Positions 45,690-57,113 of a DNA stretch of 64,000 nucleotides are shown piece after piece. Each line of letters begins with the position of its first letter. Positions within the stretch are counted from its first letter, which is position 1. The position numbers and the translations under genes were made by a program. Below the pieces are notes generated by a model that had not been told where the DNA came from, did no database searches, and saw only the letters and a program-made list of their open reading frames with translations. The DNA comes from CALLPQ01 sp039819545 (GTDB lineage Bacteria > Pseudomonadota > Alphaproteobacteria > Caulobacterales > Parvularculaceae), in assembly GCA_039819545.1 (NCBI GenBank), contig JBCBRS010000005.1:62001-126000 (forward strand), written 5' to 3'.

Positions 45690-46901
45690 ATGACAGAAGC
45701 ATTCATTTACGACGCCGTGCGTACCCCAAGGGGCAAAGGTAAGCCCGACGGCTCCCTTCACGAAATCACGCCAGTGCAGTTGGCAAGCCAGGTTTTGGAA
45801 GGGATCCGCGACCGAAATAATCTCGATACAGAAAAAGTTGATGACGTTGCCTTTGGCTGTGTCTCGCCTGTGGGTGAACAAGGCGCGGTGATTACCCGCG
45901 CTGCCGTCCTGCAAGCGGGGTTTTCACAGTCTGTTTCCGCCATTCAGGTCAACCGGTTTTGTGCCTCGGGTCTGGAGGCGGTCAATATCGCTGCTGCAAA
46001 GGTCAAAAGCGGGGAGGCGGACCTGACCATTGGCGGCGGTGTTGAATCCATGTCGCGCGTGCCCATGGGCTCTGACGGCGGCGCCATGGCAACCGACCCG
46101 GCGGTTGCCTTCAAGTCCTATTTCGTGCCTCAAGGCATTTCCGCTGACCTCATCGCCACCAAATACGGCATTAGCCGTGATGATGCCGATAGCTACGCCG
46201 TAGAAAGCCACAAACGCGCGACAGCCCACCGCAAAGCGGGACATTTCAAAAACTCAATCTTGCCGGTGAAGGATGTTCTTGGTAGCGCAGTTTTAGACCA
46301 TGATGAAACCATCCGACCGGAAACAAATATGCAATCGCTGGGCGCGCTGAAACCGTCCTTTGCCATGATGGGTGAGAATTTTGGCTTTAATAGCGTTGCC
46401 GTCCAGCGTTACCCGGAAGTTGAGAAAATCAATCATATCCACCATGCGGGTAACTCCTCCGGGATCGTTGACGGGTCCGCCGGGGTACTGATCGGCAACG
46501 AGGAAATTGGAAAAAAACTCGACCTGAAACCGCGAGCCAGAATTCGTGCCGCAGCCTCCATCGGGTCGGAGCCAACGATCATGCTCACCGGGCCGGAGTT
46601 TGCCGCAAAAAAGGCGCTTGAACGCGCTGGCATGACGAAGTCTGATATTGACGTCTGGGAACTGAATGAGGCGTTCGCCTCCGTTGTCCTGCGCTTTATG
46701 CAAGCACTGGATATCGACCACAGCGATATCAATGTGTGCGGCGGGGCGATTGCCATGGGCCATCCCCTCGGGGCCACTGGCGCGATCATCACCAGCATTG
46801 TGCTGGATGAAATGGAACGCACCAACAAGGAAACCGCTCTGGTTACCTTGTGTATCGGCGGCGGTATGGGCACCGCGACCATTCTTGAGCGCGTGCATTA
46901 A
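45690..46901 (+). CDS. fadA: Acetyl-CoA C-acyltransferase (thiolase, FadA type)
   Basis: 403-residue thiolase from ATG 45690, which has AGGAAGGA upstream; the frame opens at 45642. It performs the last step of fatty-acid beta-oxidation. The acyl-accepting cysteine lies in VNRFCASGLEAVN, the catalytic histidine in GGAIAMGHPLGATGA and the second cysteine in TLCIGGGMG. The fadB-type gene follows 42 bases later. An acetoacetyl-CoA thiolase role for polyhydroxyalkanoate synthesis is less likely given that partner. Confidence 0.92.
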   Translation: MTEAFIYDAVRTPRGKGKPDGSLHEITPVQLASQVLEGIRDRNNLDTEKVDDVAFGCVSPVGEQGAVITRAAVLQAGFSQSVSAIQVNRFCASGLEAVNIAAAKVKSGEADLTIGGGVESMSRVPMGSDGGAMATDPAVAFKSYFVPQGISADLIATKYGISRDDADSYAVESHKRATAHRKAGHFKNSILPVKDVLGSAVLDHDETIRPETNMQSLGALKPSFAMMGENFGFNSVAVQRYPEVEKINHIHHAGNSSGIVDGSAGVLIGNEEIGKKLDLKPRARIRAAASIGSEPTIMLTGPEFAAKKALERAGMTKSDIDVWELNEAFASVVLRFMQALDIDHSDINVCGGAIAMGHPLGATGAIITSIVLDEMERTNKETALVTLCIGGGMGTATILERVH

Positions 46902-46943
46902 GCGCAGCCGTCTCCGTTTACTGACTTTATTGGGATAAAATTT

Positions 46944-49139
46944 ATGTCGTATACAACTTTTTCCGTAGAAACCGACGGCGACGGGATCGCCACCCTGACC
47001 ATTGATCTGCCCGGCCAATCGATGAATGTGCTGAATCAGGATCTGATCAACGAGTTTGAGACGTTCGTGAACAACTTTGTCAGCGATGACACCATGAAGG
47101 GTCTCGTAATCGCCTCCGGTAAAAAGAGCGGCTTTATGGCCGGTGCTGACCTGCGCATGTTGGGCAGTACCGACGCAAGCGGTAATCCGGATGATGCGTT
47201 TACAGAGCTTTTTCGGTTGAACACCATGCTTCGAAAATTGGAGACCGGTGGTCATCCGGCAAAGGCGCTGATGAAGGGGGAGGCGCATGCCAAGCCGGTG
47301 GCCGCGGTGGTCGATGGCCTTGCCCTTGGCGGCGGTCTGGAACTGGTGCTTGCCTGTCACTATAAAGTTGCCTCGGACAATCCGAAGGTTCAGTTTGGTG
47401 TGCCGGAGGTGCAAGTCGGCCTCCTGCCCGGTGGCGGCGGTACCCAGCGGATACCACGCCTGGCAGGCCTGCAAAATGCCGCCATGATGATCACGCAGGG
47501 CACGCCGGTAAATGCGGCAACAGCCCAACAGTACAATCTGATCAACGAAATTGTGCCGGCAGATCAGCTCATGGAAAAAGCGAAAAGCTGGATCAGGGCG
47601 AACCCGAAAGTGACCGCGCCGTGGGATCAGAAGAAATTTAAGTTTCCGGGTGGCGGCGGCGCCATGGACCCGCGTTCTGTGCAGTTCTTTATGGCGGCAA
47701 CCGCCATGGCGCAGGATAAGACCTACCACAACTATCCGGCGGTAGAGTACATTCTGTCCTGTCTTTACGAAGGGTCGATCGTACCGTTTGATACGGCGAT
47801 CCGTATCGAGAGCAAATATTTTGGCAAACTGCTCGCCGGTGATCAGGCACGCAATATGATCCGTACCCTGTTCATCAATAAGCAGGCTGCAGAAAAAGGT
47901 GAACAGCGCCCTGACGGTATTGGACAAACAACTCTGAAAAAAGTTGGCGTTCTTGGCGCGGGCATGATGGGCGCGGGTATTGCCTATGTGACCGCGAAAG
48001 CGGGCATGGAGGTCGTCCTGCTCGACCGTGATCAAGACTATGCCGAGAAGGGCAAGGGCTATTCGGAAAAGATCGTCGAAAAAGGCGTTTCGCGCGGGAA
48101 AGTCACAAAAGAAAAAGGCGAAGCCCTTATTGCCCGCATTACGCCCACAACGGATTATGCCCATTTAAGTGATGTTGATCTTATCATCGAGGCCGTCTTT
48201 GAGGACCCCGATGTCAAAGCCGATGTCATCAAGAAAACCGAGGCCGTCATTGGCAAGGACGTTATCTTTGCATCCAATACGTCAACACTGCCAATCACCG
48301 GACTTGCCAAAAATTCCGAGCGACCGGATCAGTTTATCGGCATCCACTTTTTCTCACCTGTCGACAAAATGCCGTTGGTTGAGATTATTCCCGGCGATAA
48401 ATCCGGCGACCGGTCTCTGGCGACCGCGCTCGATTATGTGGGCAAGATCAAAAAGACCCCAATTGTCGTGAAGGACACGCGCGGATTTTATACCAACCGG
48501 GTCGTACCGCCATACCTCAATGAAGCCATGCTGATGGTCAAAGAGGGGATCAACCCCGCCCTCATCGACAATTGCGCAAAACGCCTCGGCATGCCCGTGG
48601 GCCCTCTGGCGCTTACCGATGAGACGTCCCTGGAACTCGGCCACATGCTGATGCAATCGACCAAAAAAGAGTTGGGTGCTGACTATCGCCCCAATGGCGT
48701 TGAAGACATGCTGGAGAAAATGGTTGTGGATCTTGGCCGCAAGGGCCGCAAGTCCGGCGGCGGTTTTTATGAATATCCAAGCGATGGCAGCAAGAAATAT
48801 CTGTGGCCCGGTTTGCAGGAGCACTTCCCGCTGGCCGCTGAACAGCCCACGGCCGATGAGGTTGAGGAACGCCTGATGTACGCACAGCTTATTCCCGCCG
48901 CGCAGTGTTATGCCGAGGGAATTGTCTTTGATCCGCAGTCTGCCGATCTTGGGGCGATCTTTGGGTGGGGTTTTGCGCCTTGGACCGGCGGGCCCATGAG
49001 CCATATTGATACCATCGGCCTCGAAACCTTCGTGCGCAAAGCCGAGAGCCTTGCCCAACAATATGGCGAGCGCTTCAACCCGCCCCAAATGTTCCGGGAC
49101 ATGGCTGCAAAAGAAGAGACGCTGTACAAGGCGGCGTAG
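46944..49139 (+). CDS. fadB: FadB/FadJ-type enoyl-CoA hydratase / 3-hydroxyacyl-CoA dehydrogenase
   Basis: 731-residue multifunctional beta-oxidation enzyme. The N-terminal hydratase domain contains the oxyanion motif DGLALGGGLELVLACHYK and the second catalytic Glu in VPEVQVGLLPGGGGTQR. The dehydrogenase domain begins near residue 332 with VGVLGAGMMGAGIAYVTAKAG and carries FFSPVDKMPLVEIIPG, then two C-terminal HCDH domains. It forms a complex with the preceding thiolase. A 623-codon antisense frame over this gene is a shadow. Confidence 0.95.
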   Translation: MSYTTFSVETDGDGIATLTIDLPGQSMNVLNQDLINEFETFVNNFVSDDTMKGLVIASGKKSGFMAGADLRMLGSTDASGNPDDAFTELFRLNTMLRKLETGGHPAKALMKGEAHAKPVAAVVDGLALGGGLELVLACHYKVASDNPKVQFGVPEVQVGLLPGGGGTQRIPRLAGLQNAAMMITQGTPVNAATAQQYNLINEIVPADQLMEKAKSWIRANPKVTAPWDQKKFKFPGGGGAMDPRSVQFFMAATAMAQDKTYHNYPAVEYILSCLYEGSIVPFDTAIRIESKYFGKLLAGDQARNMIRTLFINKQAAEKGEQRPDGIGQTTLKKVGVLGAGMMGAGIAYVTAKAGMEVVLLDRDQDYAEKGKGYSEKIVEKGVSRGKVTKEKGEALIARITPTTDYAHLSDVDLIIEAVFEDPDVKADVIKKTEAVIGKDVIFASNTSTLPITGLAKNSERPDQFIGIHFFSPVDKMPLVEIIPGDKSGDRSLATALDYVGKIKKTPIVVKDTRGFYTNRVVPPYLNEAMLMVKEGINPALIDNCAKRLGMPVGPLALTDETSLELGHMLMQSTKKELGADYRPNGVEDMLEKMVVDLGRKGRKSGGGFYEYPSDGSKKYLWPGLQEHFPLAAEQPTADEVEERLMYAQLIPAAQCYAEGIVFDPQSADLGAIFGWGFAPWTGGPMSHIDTIGLETFVRKAESLAQQYGERFNPPQMFRDMAAKEETLYKAA

Positions 49140-49232
49140 GCTTGGGTTGAGGACTTTGGATTTCTATAGCCCTCTGGGTCCCACGCTTATGGAATTCAGG
49201 GCTCGTCTCTCGAGGTTCCGAATTCTTTGGTA

Positions 49233-49266
49233 CAGGTCCCGGGTCGGCGCTACGCTTGCCCGGGAA
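49233..49266. repeat. Third copy of the dispersed palindromic element
   Basis: Arms TCCCGGG (49237-49243) and CCCGGGA (49259-49265) with the same interior (TCGGCGCTACGCTTG) as the copy at 33842-33870. It also lies between converging genes, fadB and acs. Confidence 0.85.
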
Positions 49267-49389
49267 TACTGACTTCATAAAGAAACGCTCTGCACATCCG
49301 CCGGGCGTGAGACCGGGGATTCGTCACCGCGCAGCCCCACTTTGTGTCGCCAAACATCGGTCTGCCTAGCACCTGCTCGGAACGCTATT

Positions 49390-51336
49390 TTAACTCTTGT
49401 TCTGGCGACCCTCAATCAATGTACTGACAATATCAGGATCGGCGAGGGTTGAGATATCGCCGAGGGTAGCAAAGTCATCCTCCGCAATCTTGCGCAGGAT
49501 GCGGCGCATGATCTTGCCTGATCGGGTTTTGGGCAGGCCGCCTGTAAATTGCAGGAGGTCGGGCTTGGCAATTGCGCCGATGTCTTCGCGGACGAATTGG
49601 ACCAGTTCTTTTTGAAGCGTATCGGAGGGCTCCTGCCCCTCCATCAGGATCACATAGGCATAGATTCCCTGGCCTTTGATATCATGGGGGTAGCCAACCA
49701 CCGCAGCCTCGGCGACGGCTGGGTGTGCAACGAGAGCGCTTTCAATTTCTGCCGTACCCAGACGATGGCCCGAGACATTGATGACATCGTCGACGCGCCC
49801 CGTAATCCAGTAATAGCCATCAGCATCGCGCCGCGCGCCGTCGCCGGTGAAATAAAACCCGCGATAGGTGGAAAAATACGTGTCGATAAAACGTTGATGA
49901 TCACCGTAGACCGTGCGCATCTGACCCGGCCAGCTTTTGGTGATCACCAGATTTCCCTCGGCCTCACCCTCCAACAAACGCCCGTCAGCATCGACGAGAG
50001 CGGGGTAGATGCCGGGCAGGGGCTGCGTTGCGGAGCCGGGTTTGAGCGCCGTGGTTCCGGGGAGTGGTGAGATCAAAATGCCGCCCGTTTCCGTCTGCCA
50101 CCATGTATCAACAATCGGGCAGCGTTCTTCCCCCACGACCCGGTGATACCAGAGCCACGCTTCGGGGTTGATCGGCTCCCCCACAGTACCCAGCAGGCGC
50201 AAAGACGCGCGCGATGTGGCTTTGACGAACTGATCATTCTCGCGCATCAGGGCCCGGATGGCCGTGGGCGCGGTATAAAAAATATTGACCTGGTGTTTAT
50301 CCACCACCTGCCAGAACCGGCCATAATCAGGATAGGTGGGTACGCCCTCAAACATCAATGTTGTGGCGCCATTGGCCAGTGGTCCGTAGACGATATAGCT
50401 GTGACCGGTGACCCAGCCCACATCCGCCGTACACCAATAAATATCGCCCGGGCGATAATCAAAAACCGCCTCATGGGTATAACTTGCATAGACAAGATAG
50501 CCGCCGGTGGTGTGAAGAACGCCTTTGGGTTTGCCGGTTGATCCTGATGTATACAGAATAAAAAGCGGGTCTTCCGCGTCCATCACCTCCGGCGGGCAGT
50601 CTGGGCTCACGTCTATGCGGGCCTCTTCCCAAGACAGATCACGGCCTGCCTTCATGATGACGGTATTGCGTGTACGTTCCACCATTAGGACGCAGCGCAC
50701 CTGGTTGTTATCGGCGAGTGCCTTATCAACATTGGCTTTCAAGGGGACGGTTTTACCGGCGCGCACACCTTCGTCGGCGGTGATCACCGCAACGGCCCCG
50801 CAATCAGCAATTCGCGCGGCTAGCGCGTCTGGCGAAAAGCCGCCAAAGACAACCGAGTGGACCGCACCAATCCGCGCGCAGGCCAGCATGGCATAGGCCG
50901 CCTCAGGGATCATCGGCATATAGATGATCACCCTGTCACCCTTTGTGATACCCCGCGCTTTGAGCACATTAGCCATGCGGCAGGTTTCTTCATGGGCTTC
51001 GGCATAGGTTATGTGGCGGCTCTGGTCCGGCTCATCCCCTTCCCAGATGATTGCGGTCGTCTGTGCGTTCGTGCCCAAATGACGGTCGAGACAGTTGACG
51101 CTGGCGTTCAGCGTGCCGTCATAAAACCACTTGATACGGAACTTATCGGGTTCAAACGAGACATCGCTGATTTTTGTCGGCGGGGAAATCCAGTCAATCC
51201 GCCGGCTGATATTTGCCCAGAAGGCCTTGCGATCACGCTGCGCATGGTCGCGCATGGCGACTTCTTTTTTCGCGTCGATCAATGTGATCTTTTTTGCCGC
51301 TTCGGGCACCTCGAACCGTAAAGGGGTGTCAGCCAT
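49390..51336 (-). CDS. acs: Acetyl-CoA synthetase
   Basis: 648-residue ANL-superfamily ligase that activates acetate to acetyl-CoA through acetyl-AMP. The start at 51336 has GGAG six bases upstream and gives the family length; the frame opens at 51387. Motifs: the P-loop YTSGSTGKPKGVLH, DTWWQTETGGI, the hinge YYWITGRVDDVINVSGHRLGT, and the C-terminal TRSGKIMRRILRK whose lysine is the usual acetylation site. It lies next to fatty-acid oxidation genes, which fits growth on acetate and fatty acids. Confidence 0.96.
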   Translation of the reverse strand: MADTPLRFEVPEAAKKITLIDAKKEVAMRDHAQRDRKAFWANISRRIDWISPPTKISDVSFEPDKFRIKWFYDGTLNASVNCLDRHLGTNAQTTAIIWEGDEPDQSRHITYAEAHEETCRMANVLKARGITKGDRVIIYMPMIPEAAYAMLACARIGAVHSVVFGGFSPDALAARIADCGAVAVITADEGVRAGKTVPLKANVDKALADNNQVRCVLMVERTRNTVIMKAGRDLSWEEARIDVSPDCPPEVMDAEDPLFILYTSGSTGKPKGVLHTTGGYLVYASYTHEAVFDYRPGDIYWCTADVGWVTGHSYIVYGPLANGATTLMFEGVPTYPDYGRFWQVVDKHQVNIFYTAPTAIRALMRENDQFVKATSRASLRLLGTVGEPINPEAWLWYHRVVGEERCPIVDTWWQTETGGILISPLPGTTALKPGSATQPLPGIYPALVDADGRLLEGEAEGNLVITKSWPGQMRTVYGDHQRFIDTYFSTYRGFYFTGDGARRDADGYYWITGRVDDVINVSGHRLGTAEIESALVAHPAVAEAAVVGYPHDIKGQGIYAYVILMEGQEPSDTLQKELVQFVREDIGAIAKPDLLQFTGGLPKTRSGKIMRRILRKIAEDDFATLGDISTLADPDIVSTLIEGRQNKS

Positions 51337-51423
51337 CTTGTGCTCCATACTTGCCGCCATGGTACTGCCGTTGGCGGGAGAGAGCAAAGCAGAATGTGTA
51401 GCGCAGTGAGGACGCGGTGCGCG

Positions 51424-52833
51424 CTAAAACTGATCAGGGAGATCGTTGGTGACGAAACACCCAATGCCATTTTGCTTGAGGGTGGTGCACCCGGCGCGCG
51501 CGGTTTTCTCGTTGGCAAAGAAAAACCGGGCTCGATAGAGCGCCGTTTTATTGCCGGACTGGAGCGGGATCACGCGTCGATCAACGCCGGTCAAAGCCGC
51601 TCTGGCCGCAGCATTTTCCAGTTGGGTCAGCGCAAAGTCTTCGCTGGAATAGGCACCGATCTGTACGCTGAAGAGGTTGCGGCCGGCGGCCGGAACCACA
51701 AAAGAGGGCGTATCCGTATCCCCCTCGGCAAGACGATAGCTGTTGTCCTCGCGGCTGATCAATTGAGCGAGACGGTCAAACTGGGCCCGGTTGAGGTCAT
51801 CGGTGCTAGCGCGCCCGTCAGCACCATAAACTGACCCGCTGAGTGGTGATCCCTGACCCTGTGTGGCCGCACTGGATGTCGGTCCAGCGTGAGCGCCCTC
51901 AAAAGACTGCCGACCGCGGGCCAGCGCGGCGACCAACTCGGGACTGGTGGAAAGAAGTGGGTCATCATCGAACGGCGAGGGTTTGATGGAGGGTGTGGGC
52001 GGGCGCAGATAAAGGGCGGAGATCAGCGCCGGATTTTTCTTAATGGTCTTGAACCCTGCGTCGAGGATTTCACGCATATGCTTGTCACGGGTGTAAGATG
52101 ATCGCCCACCAAGCACGATCCCGATGAGCCGGTGCTCATCGCGCACCGCGGTGGTGGCAAGATTATAGCCCGACAACCGCGTGTATCCCGTCTTCAATCC
52201 ATCGGCACCGGGATAGGTCTTCACCAGCGTATTATGGGTTGTGTAGGTGCGATTTTTGTACCGAAAACTCTTGGTAGAAAAGACGTGTTGATAGTGTGGG
52301 AAATCCTGGAACAGACGACGGCTGAGTTCTGCCATGTCCCGCGCGGTTGTGCGCTGCTTTGAGTGGGGCAGGCCGGAAGCATTGCGGAAAGTCGTGCGGC
52401 GCATGCCGAGCGCACGGGCCTTGGCCGTCATCTTGCGGGCGAACTGCCATTCGGAACCGCCAATTTTTTCGGCCACAACAACAGCCACGTCATTCGCCGA
52501 TTTAACGACAAGCGCGTTGATGGCGGTTTCCACATCAATGGTCGACCCGCGGCGCACGCCCAGCTTTGACGGCGGCTGGGCAGCGGCAGTCTTTGAAACC
52601 GGCAATTTTGATTTGAGGGTCAAGCGGCCCGCCTCAATCTCCTCAAACAGGAGATAAAGCGTCATCATTTTCGTGAGCGAGGCGGGATAGCGCAGTTGGG
52701 TCGAGTATCGATCAAAAAGGATATCGCCGGAATCAGCGTGAACAACGAAAGCAGCATATTTAGAGTTGGCCTGCGCGGCGGTCAGGGGCGCAAGACCAGC
52801 GACCAGGGCTGCCATCACCCCGGCGAGCTTCAT
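51424..52833 (-). CDS. dacF: D-alanyl-D-alanine carboxypeptidase (DacF/PBP5 type) with SPOR domain
   Basis: Periplasmic serine peptidase that trims the terminal D-alanine of peptidoglycan stem peptides. The start at 52833 gives 469 residues with a signal peptide (MKLAGVMAALVAGLAPLTAAQA); the frame opens at 52968. Active-site motifs are SLTK (S52), SAN and KTG. The C-terminal 75 residues form a SPOR domain (FSVQIGAYSSEDFALTQL...), which binds denuded glycan at division sites. The Ser/Ala-rich linker joins the two. It lies head to tail with acs, 87 bases away. Confidence 0.93.
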   Translation of the reverse strand: MKLAGVMAALVAGLAPLTAAQANSKYAAFVVHADSGDILFDRYSTQLRYPASLTKMMTLYLLFEEIEAGRLTLKSKLPVSKTAAAQPPSKLGVRRGSTIDVETAINALVVKSANDVAVVVAEKIGGSEWQFARKMTAKARALGMRRTTFRNASGLPHSKQRTTARDMAELSRRLFQDFPHYQHVFSTKSFRYKNRTYTTHNTLVKTYPGADGLKTGYTRLSGYNLATTAVRDEHRLIGIVLGGRSSYTRDKHMREILDAGFKTIKKNPALISALYLRPPTPSIKPSPFDDDPLLSTSPELVAALARGRQSFEGAHAGPTSSAATQGQGSPLSGSVYGADGRASTDDLNRAQFDRLAQLISREDNSYRLAEGDTDTPSFVVPAAGRNLFSVQIGAYSSEDFALTQLENAAARAALTGVDRRVIPLQSGNKTALYRARFFFANEKTARAGCTTLKQNGIGCFVTNDLPDQF

Positions 52834-53359
52834 CCAGACACCCTGTATCGCAGGGCTAGAACGGAAAAATAACAAGCGCGATGCGACCAAGGGGGATGGG
52901 GATTTACTCACAAACGTTACAATATCCATTGATGGAAAGTTCCCGTTTTTGCCGCCAAAATCAATCATCGCCCTGAGCAGATTATTGCTTTTTTGTCATG
53001 TCGAGCGGTACCCGCTTTGCAGTCAGCCAAAACCGAAAGGCTTGGCCCGAAAATGCCCGACAGCATGACGTGAGCAAAAGCCGTGCCCGCCTATCAAAAA
53101 AGTAATCAACAGCCGTAAAGACATAGTTAAGAAAGTTTTACGAGTGCGCGCCTTTGGCAGAGCATCCATGCCCGTGCTTATGACGAAAAATACACGTCAT
53201 CAGGGAAAAGCGGCATTTTTGTGCGGTGCACAAAAAAAGTACGGACGGGGTCTTGATCTTTTCTATGTTGCAGTGCACATACCGAACGTGTTGCTGGCGC
53301 GGGAAGGATTTTAAGCGTTAGCGATTGCCACATTGAACCGAACTGCCAAGGAGATAAAA
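52834..53359. other. 526-base gap between the D,D-carboxypeptidase and phasin genes
   Basis: No gene is supported. AT-rich stretches and the repeated TGCRGTGCACA element described separately point to a promoter and operator region for the phasin gene. Upstream words such as TTAAGAAAG show no clean CtrA site. Confidence 0.45.
53216..53279. promoter_or_regulatory. Twice-repeated TGCRGTGCACA element upstream of the phasin gene
   Basis: GTGCGGTGCACA (53221-53232) and TTGCAGTGCACA (53268-53279) differ at two of twelve positions. The first lies inside a perfect 9-3-9 palindrome, TTTTTGTGC-GGT-GCACAAAAA (53216-53236). The PHA regulator PhaR binds TGC/GCA-rich palindromes before phasin genes in other bacteria, so this is a candidate PhaR site. 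Confidence 0.4.
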
Positions 53360-53806
53360 ATGCCAGCAGCGAAGAAAACAACCGCCAAATCAACGAGTTT
53401 CGATCCTATGGCCACCATGAGCCCGGACATGTTCAAAGAGTCGTTTGAGAAAATGAACAAAAGCTTTGAGCAAGTTGCCGAGCTACAGAAAGAAACGATG
53501 GATGCAATGATGAATGCCTCCACCACTGTTGCCGGTTCCGTGGAGAAAATCTCCAGCGAGCAGGTGGAATTTACCAAATCAAGCGTCGAAGACGGCATGA
53601 AGACAGTCAAAGCCATGGCCGCGGCGAAAAGCCCCCAGGAAGCCTTCGACATCAACACCGAATTTTTCCGCACGTCATTTGAGAAAAATCTCGCCCAGTT
53701 CAACAAAATGAGCGAAATGATGGTGAGCACCGGCAAAGACGCCGTTGAGCCGCTGACCGACACCTACAACCAGTTTGTGGAAACGGTACAGTCCTACCGT
53801 CCATAA
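53360..53806 (+). CDS. phaP: Phasin (polyhydroxyalkanoate granule-associated protein)
   Basis: 148-residue protein from ATG 53360, which has AAGGAG upstream. The Ala/Lys/Thr-rich N-terminus is followed by an amphipathic helical phasin domain (FKESFEKMNKSFEQVAELQKE ... FFRTSFEKNLAQFNKMSEMM). Such proteins coat polyhydroxyalkanoate granules and control their size. No PHA synthase gene is in the window. The gene is monocistronic, with its own terminator. Confidence 0.88.
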   Translation: MPAAKKTTAKSTSFDPMATMSPDMFKESFEKMNKSFEQVAELQKETMDAMMNASTTVAGSVEKISSEQVEFTKSSVEDGMKTVKAMAAAKSPQEAFDINTEFFRTSFEKNLAQFNKMSEMMVSTGKDAVEPLTDTYNQFVETVQSYRP

Positions 53807-53860
53807 GCCGGTCCAAGCGGAACAGCGTCAGTCGTTCCGCGTTTGCTGTTGAGTATGAAG

Positions 53861-53889
53861 GGCCCGGTGCCATGCTACCGGGCCTTTTT
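53861..53889 (+). terminator. Rho-independent terminator of the phasin gene
   Basis: Stem GGCCCGGT (53861-53868) / ACCGGGCC (53877-53884), eight pairs, followed by five T residues. A weaker GCGGAAC/GTTCCGC hairpin lies just upstream. Confidence 0.88.
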
Positions 53890-54010
53890 CTATGGCGCGG
53901 GCTTTTTCTATGGCACCGGCTTGGCACCGGCTCAGTCTCTCTGGTCTTTGCGCGCAGGCCTCTTATTTTGTCACAGACATCAATTGTCATCTTCTCAAAG
54001 AAATTAAGGT

Positions 54011-54415
54011 ATGTACGGTATGGCTAAGAAGGATGGTCCTTCACACGAAACACAACGCTGGTCTGGTGATATGAACCCGATCTTGATGGCAAACGAAGAC
54101 GACAATGAGGACGATAGCGGCCTCGGCGTTGGTGTCATTTCAAAGACGGCGCCGAAGACCAAGCAGCCGTCCATGTACAAAGTTCTGCTGCTGAATGATG
54201 ATTTCACGCCGCAGGAGTTTGTCGTCTGGTTGCTGCAGGTTGTGTTTAATAAAGACAGCGAGGATGCCTATCGCATCATGCTGCATGTGCATCAGAATGA
54301 TATGGGGGTTTGCGGCGTCTATACCTATGAGGTTGCCGAGACCAAAGTTGCCCAGGTGATGGATCTGGCGCGCCGTCATCAACACCCGCTCCAATGCACC
54401 ATGGAAAAGGAATGA
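54011..54415 (+). CDS. clpS: ATP-dependent Clp protease adaptor ClpS
   Basis: 134-residue adaptor that delivers N-degron substrates to ClpAP. The acidic, flexible N-terminus (NEDDNEDDSG) precedes the ClpS core: YKVLLLNDDFTPQEFVV, HQNDMGVCGVYTYEVAETK and a C-terminal HPLQCTMEKE. The hydrophobic-pocket residues after the NDD motif are present. Starts at 54011 and at the ATG a few codons on are both possible. clpA follows 69 bases later, the normal arrangement. Confidence 0.96.
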   Translation: MYGMAKKDGPSHETQRWSGDMNPILMANEDDNEDDSGLGVGVISKTAPKTKQPSMYKVLLLNDDFTPQEFVVWLLQVVFNKDSEDAYRIMLHVHQNDMGVCGVYTYEVAETKVAQVMDLARRHQHPLQCTMEKE

Positions 54416-54484
54416 GATGATCCCCAGTTATAAGATTGGGGTGAGTGAGACCGCGCGGGGCGCGGCGATTTGGAAAGTACGGCT

Positions 54485-56845
<2,361 letters not shown>

Positions 56846-56872
56846 GCCAGCCTCGTCGTTCAAAGTTGTTCT

Positions 56873-56908
56873 AACCCGGGCGCGCGAAAGCGTGGGCCCG
56901 GGTTTTTT
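56873..56908 (+). terminator. Rho-independent terminator of clpSA
   Basis: Nine-pair stem AACCCGGGC (56873-56881) / GCCCGGGTT (56896-56904) with T residues running to 56908. Confidence 0.9.
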
Positions 56909-57113
56909 CTTGCAGTGGACAAGCCGCTGCTTTTGGCCCCAGCGCCTCCTGGCCATCGACTTAAATTCTCGTAAAATGCGAATTTAATTTCAAAAATATT
57001 GAACATTAATCATTGCGAAAGCTTTGTCGCCATAAAGTTGAGCGGTGATGGAAGGTCACGGGGCATCTGGGGAGACCTCCGTTTTACTTGTAGTTCAAGT
57101 GGGAGAGTATGCC

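Noticed and set aside
46293..48164. 623-codon minus-strand open frame
   Set aside because: It runs opposite fadA and fadB, both with full motif sets, and its translation has no domain pattern. Long antisense frames are expected in GC-rich genes.
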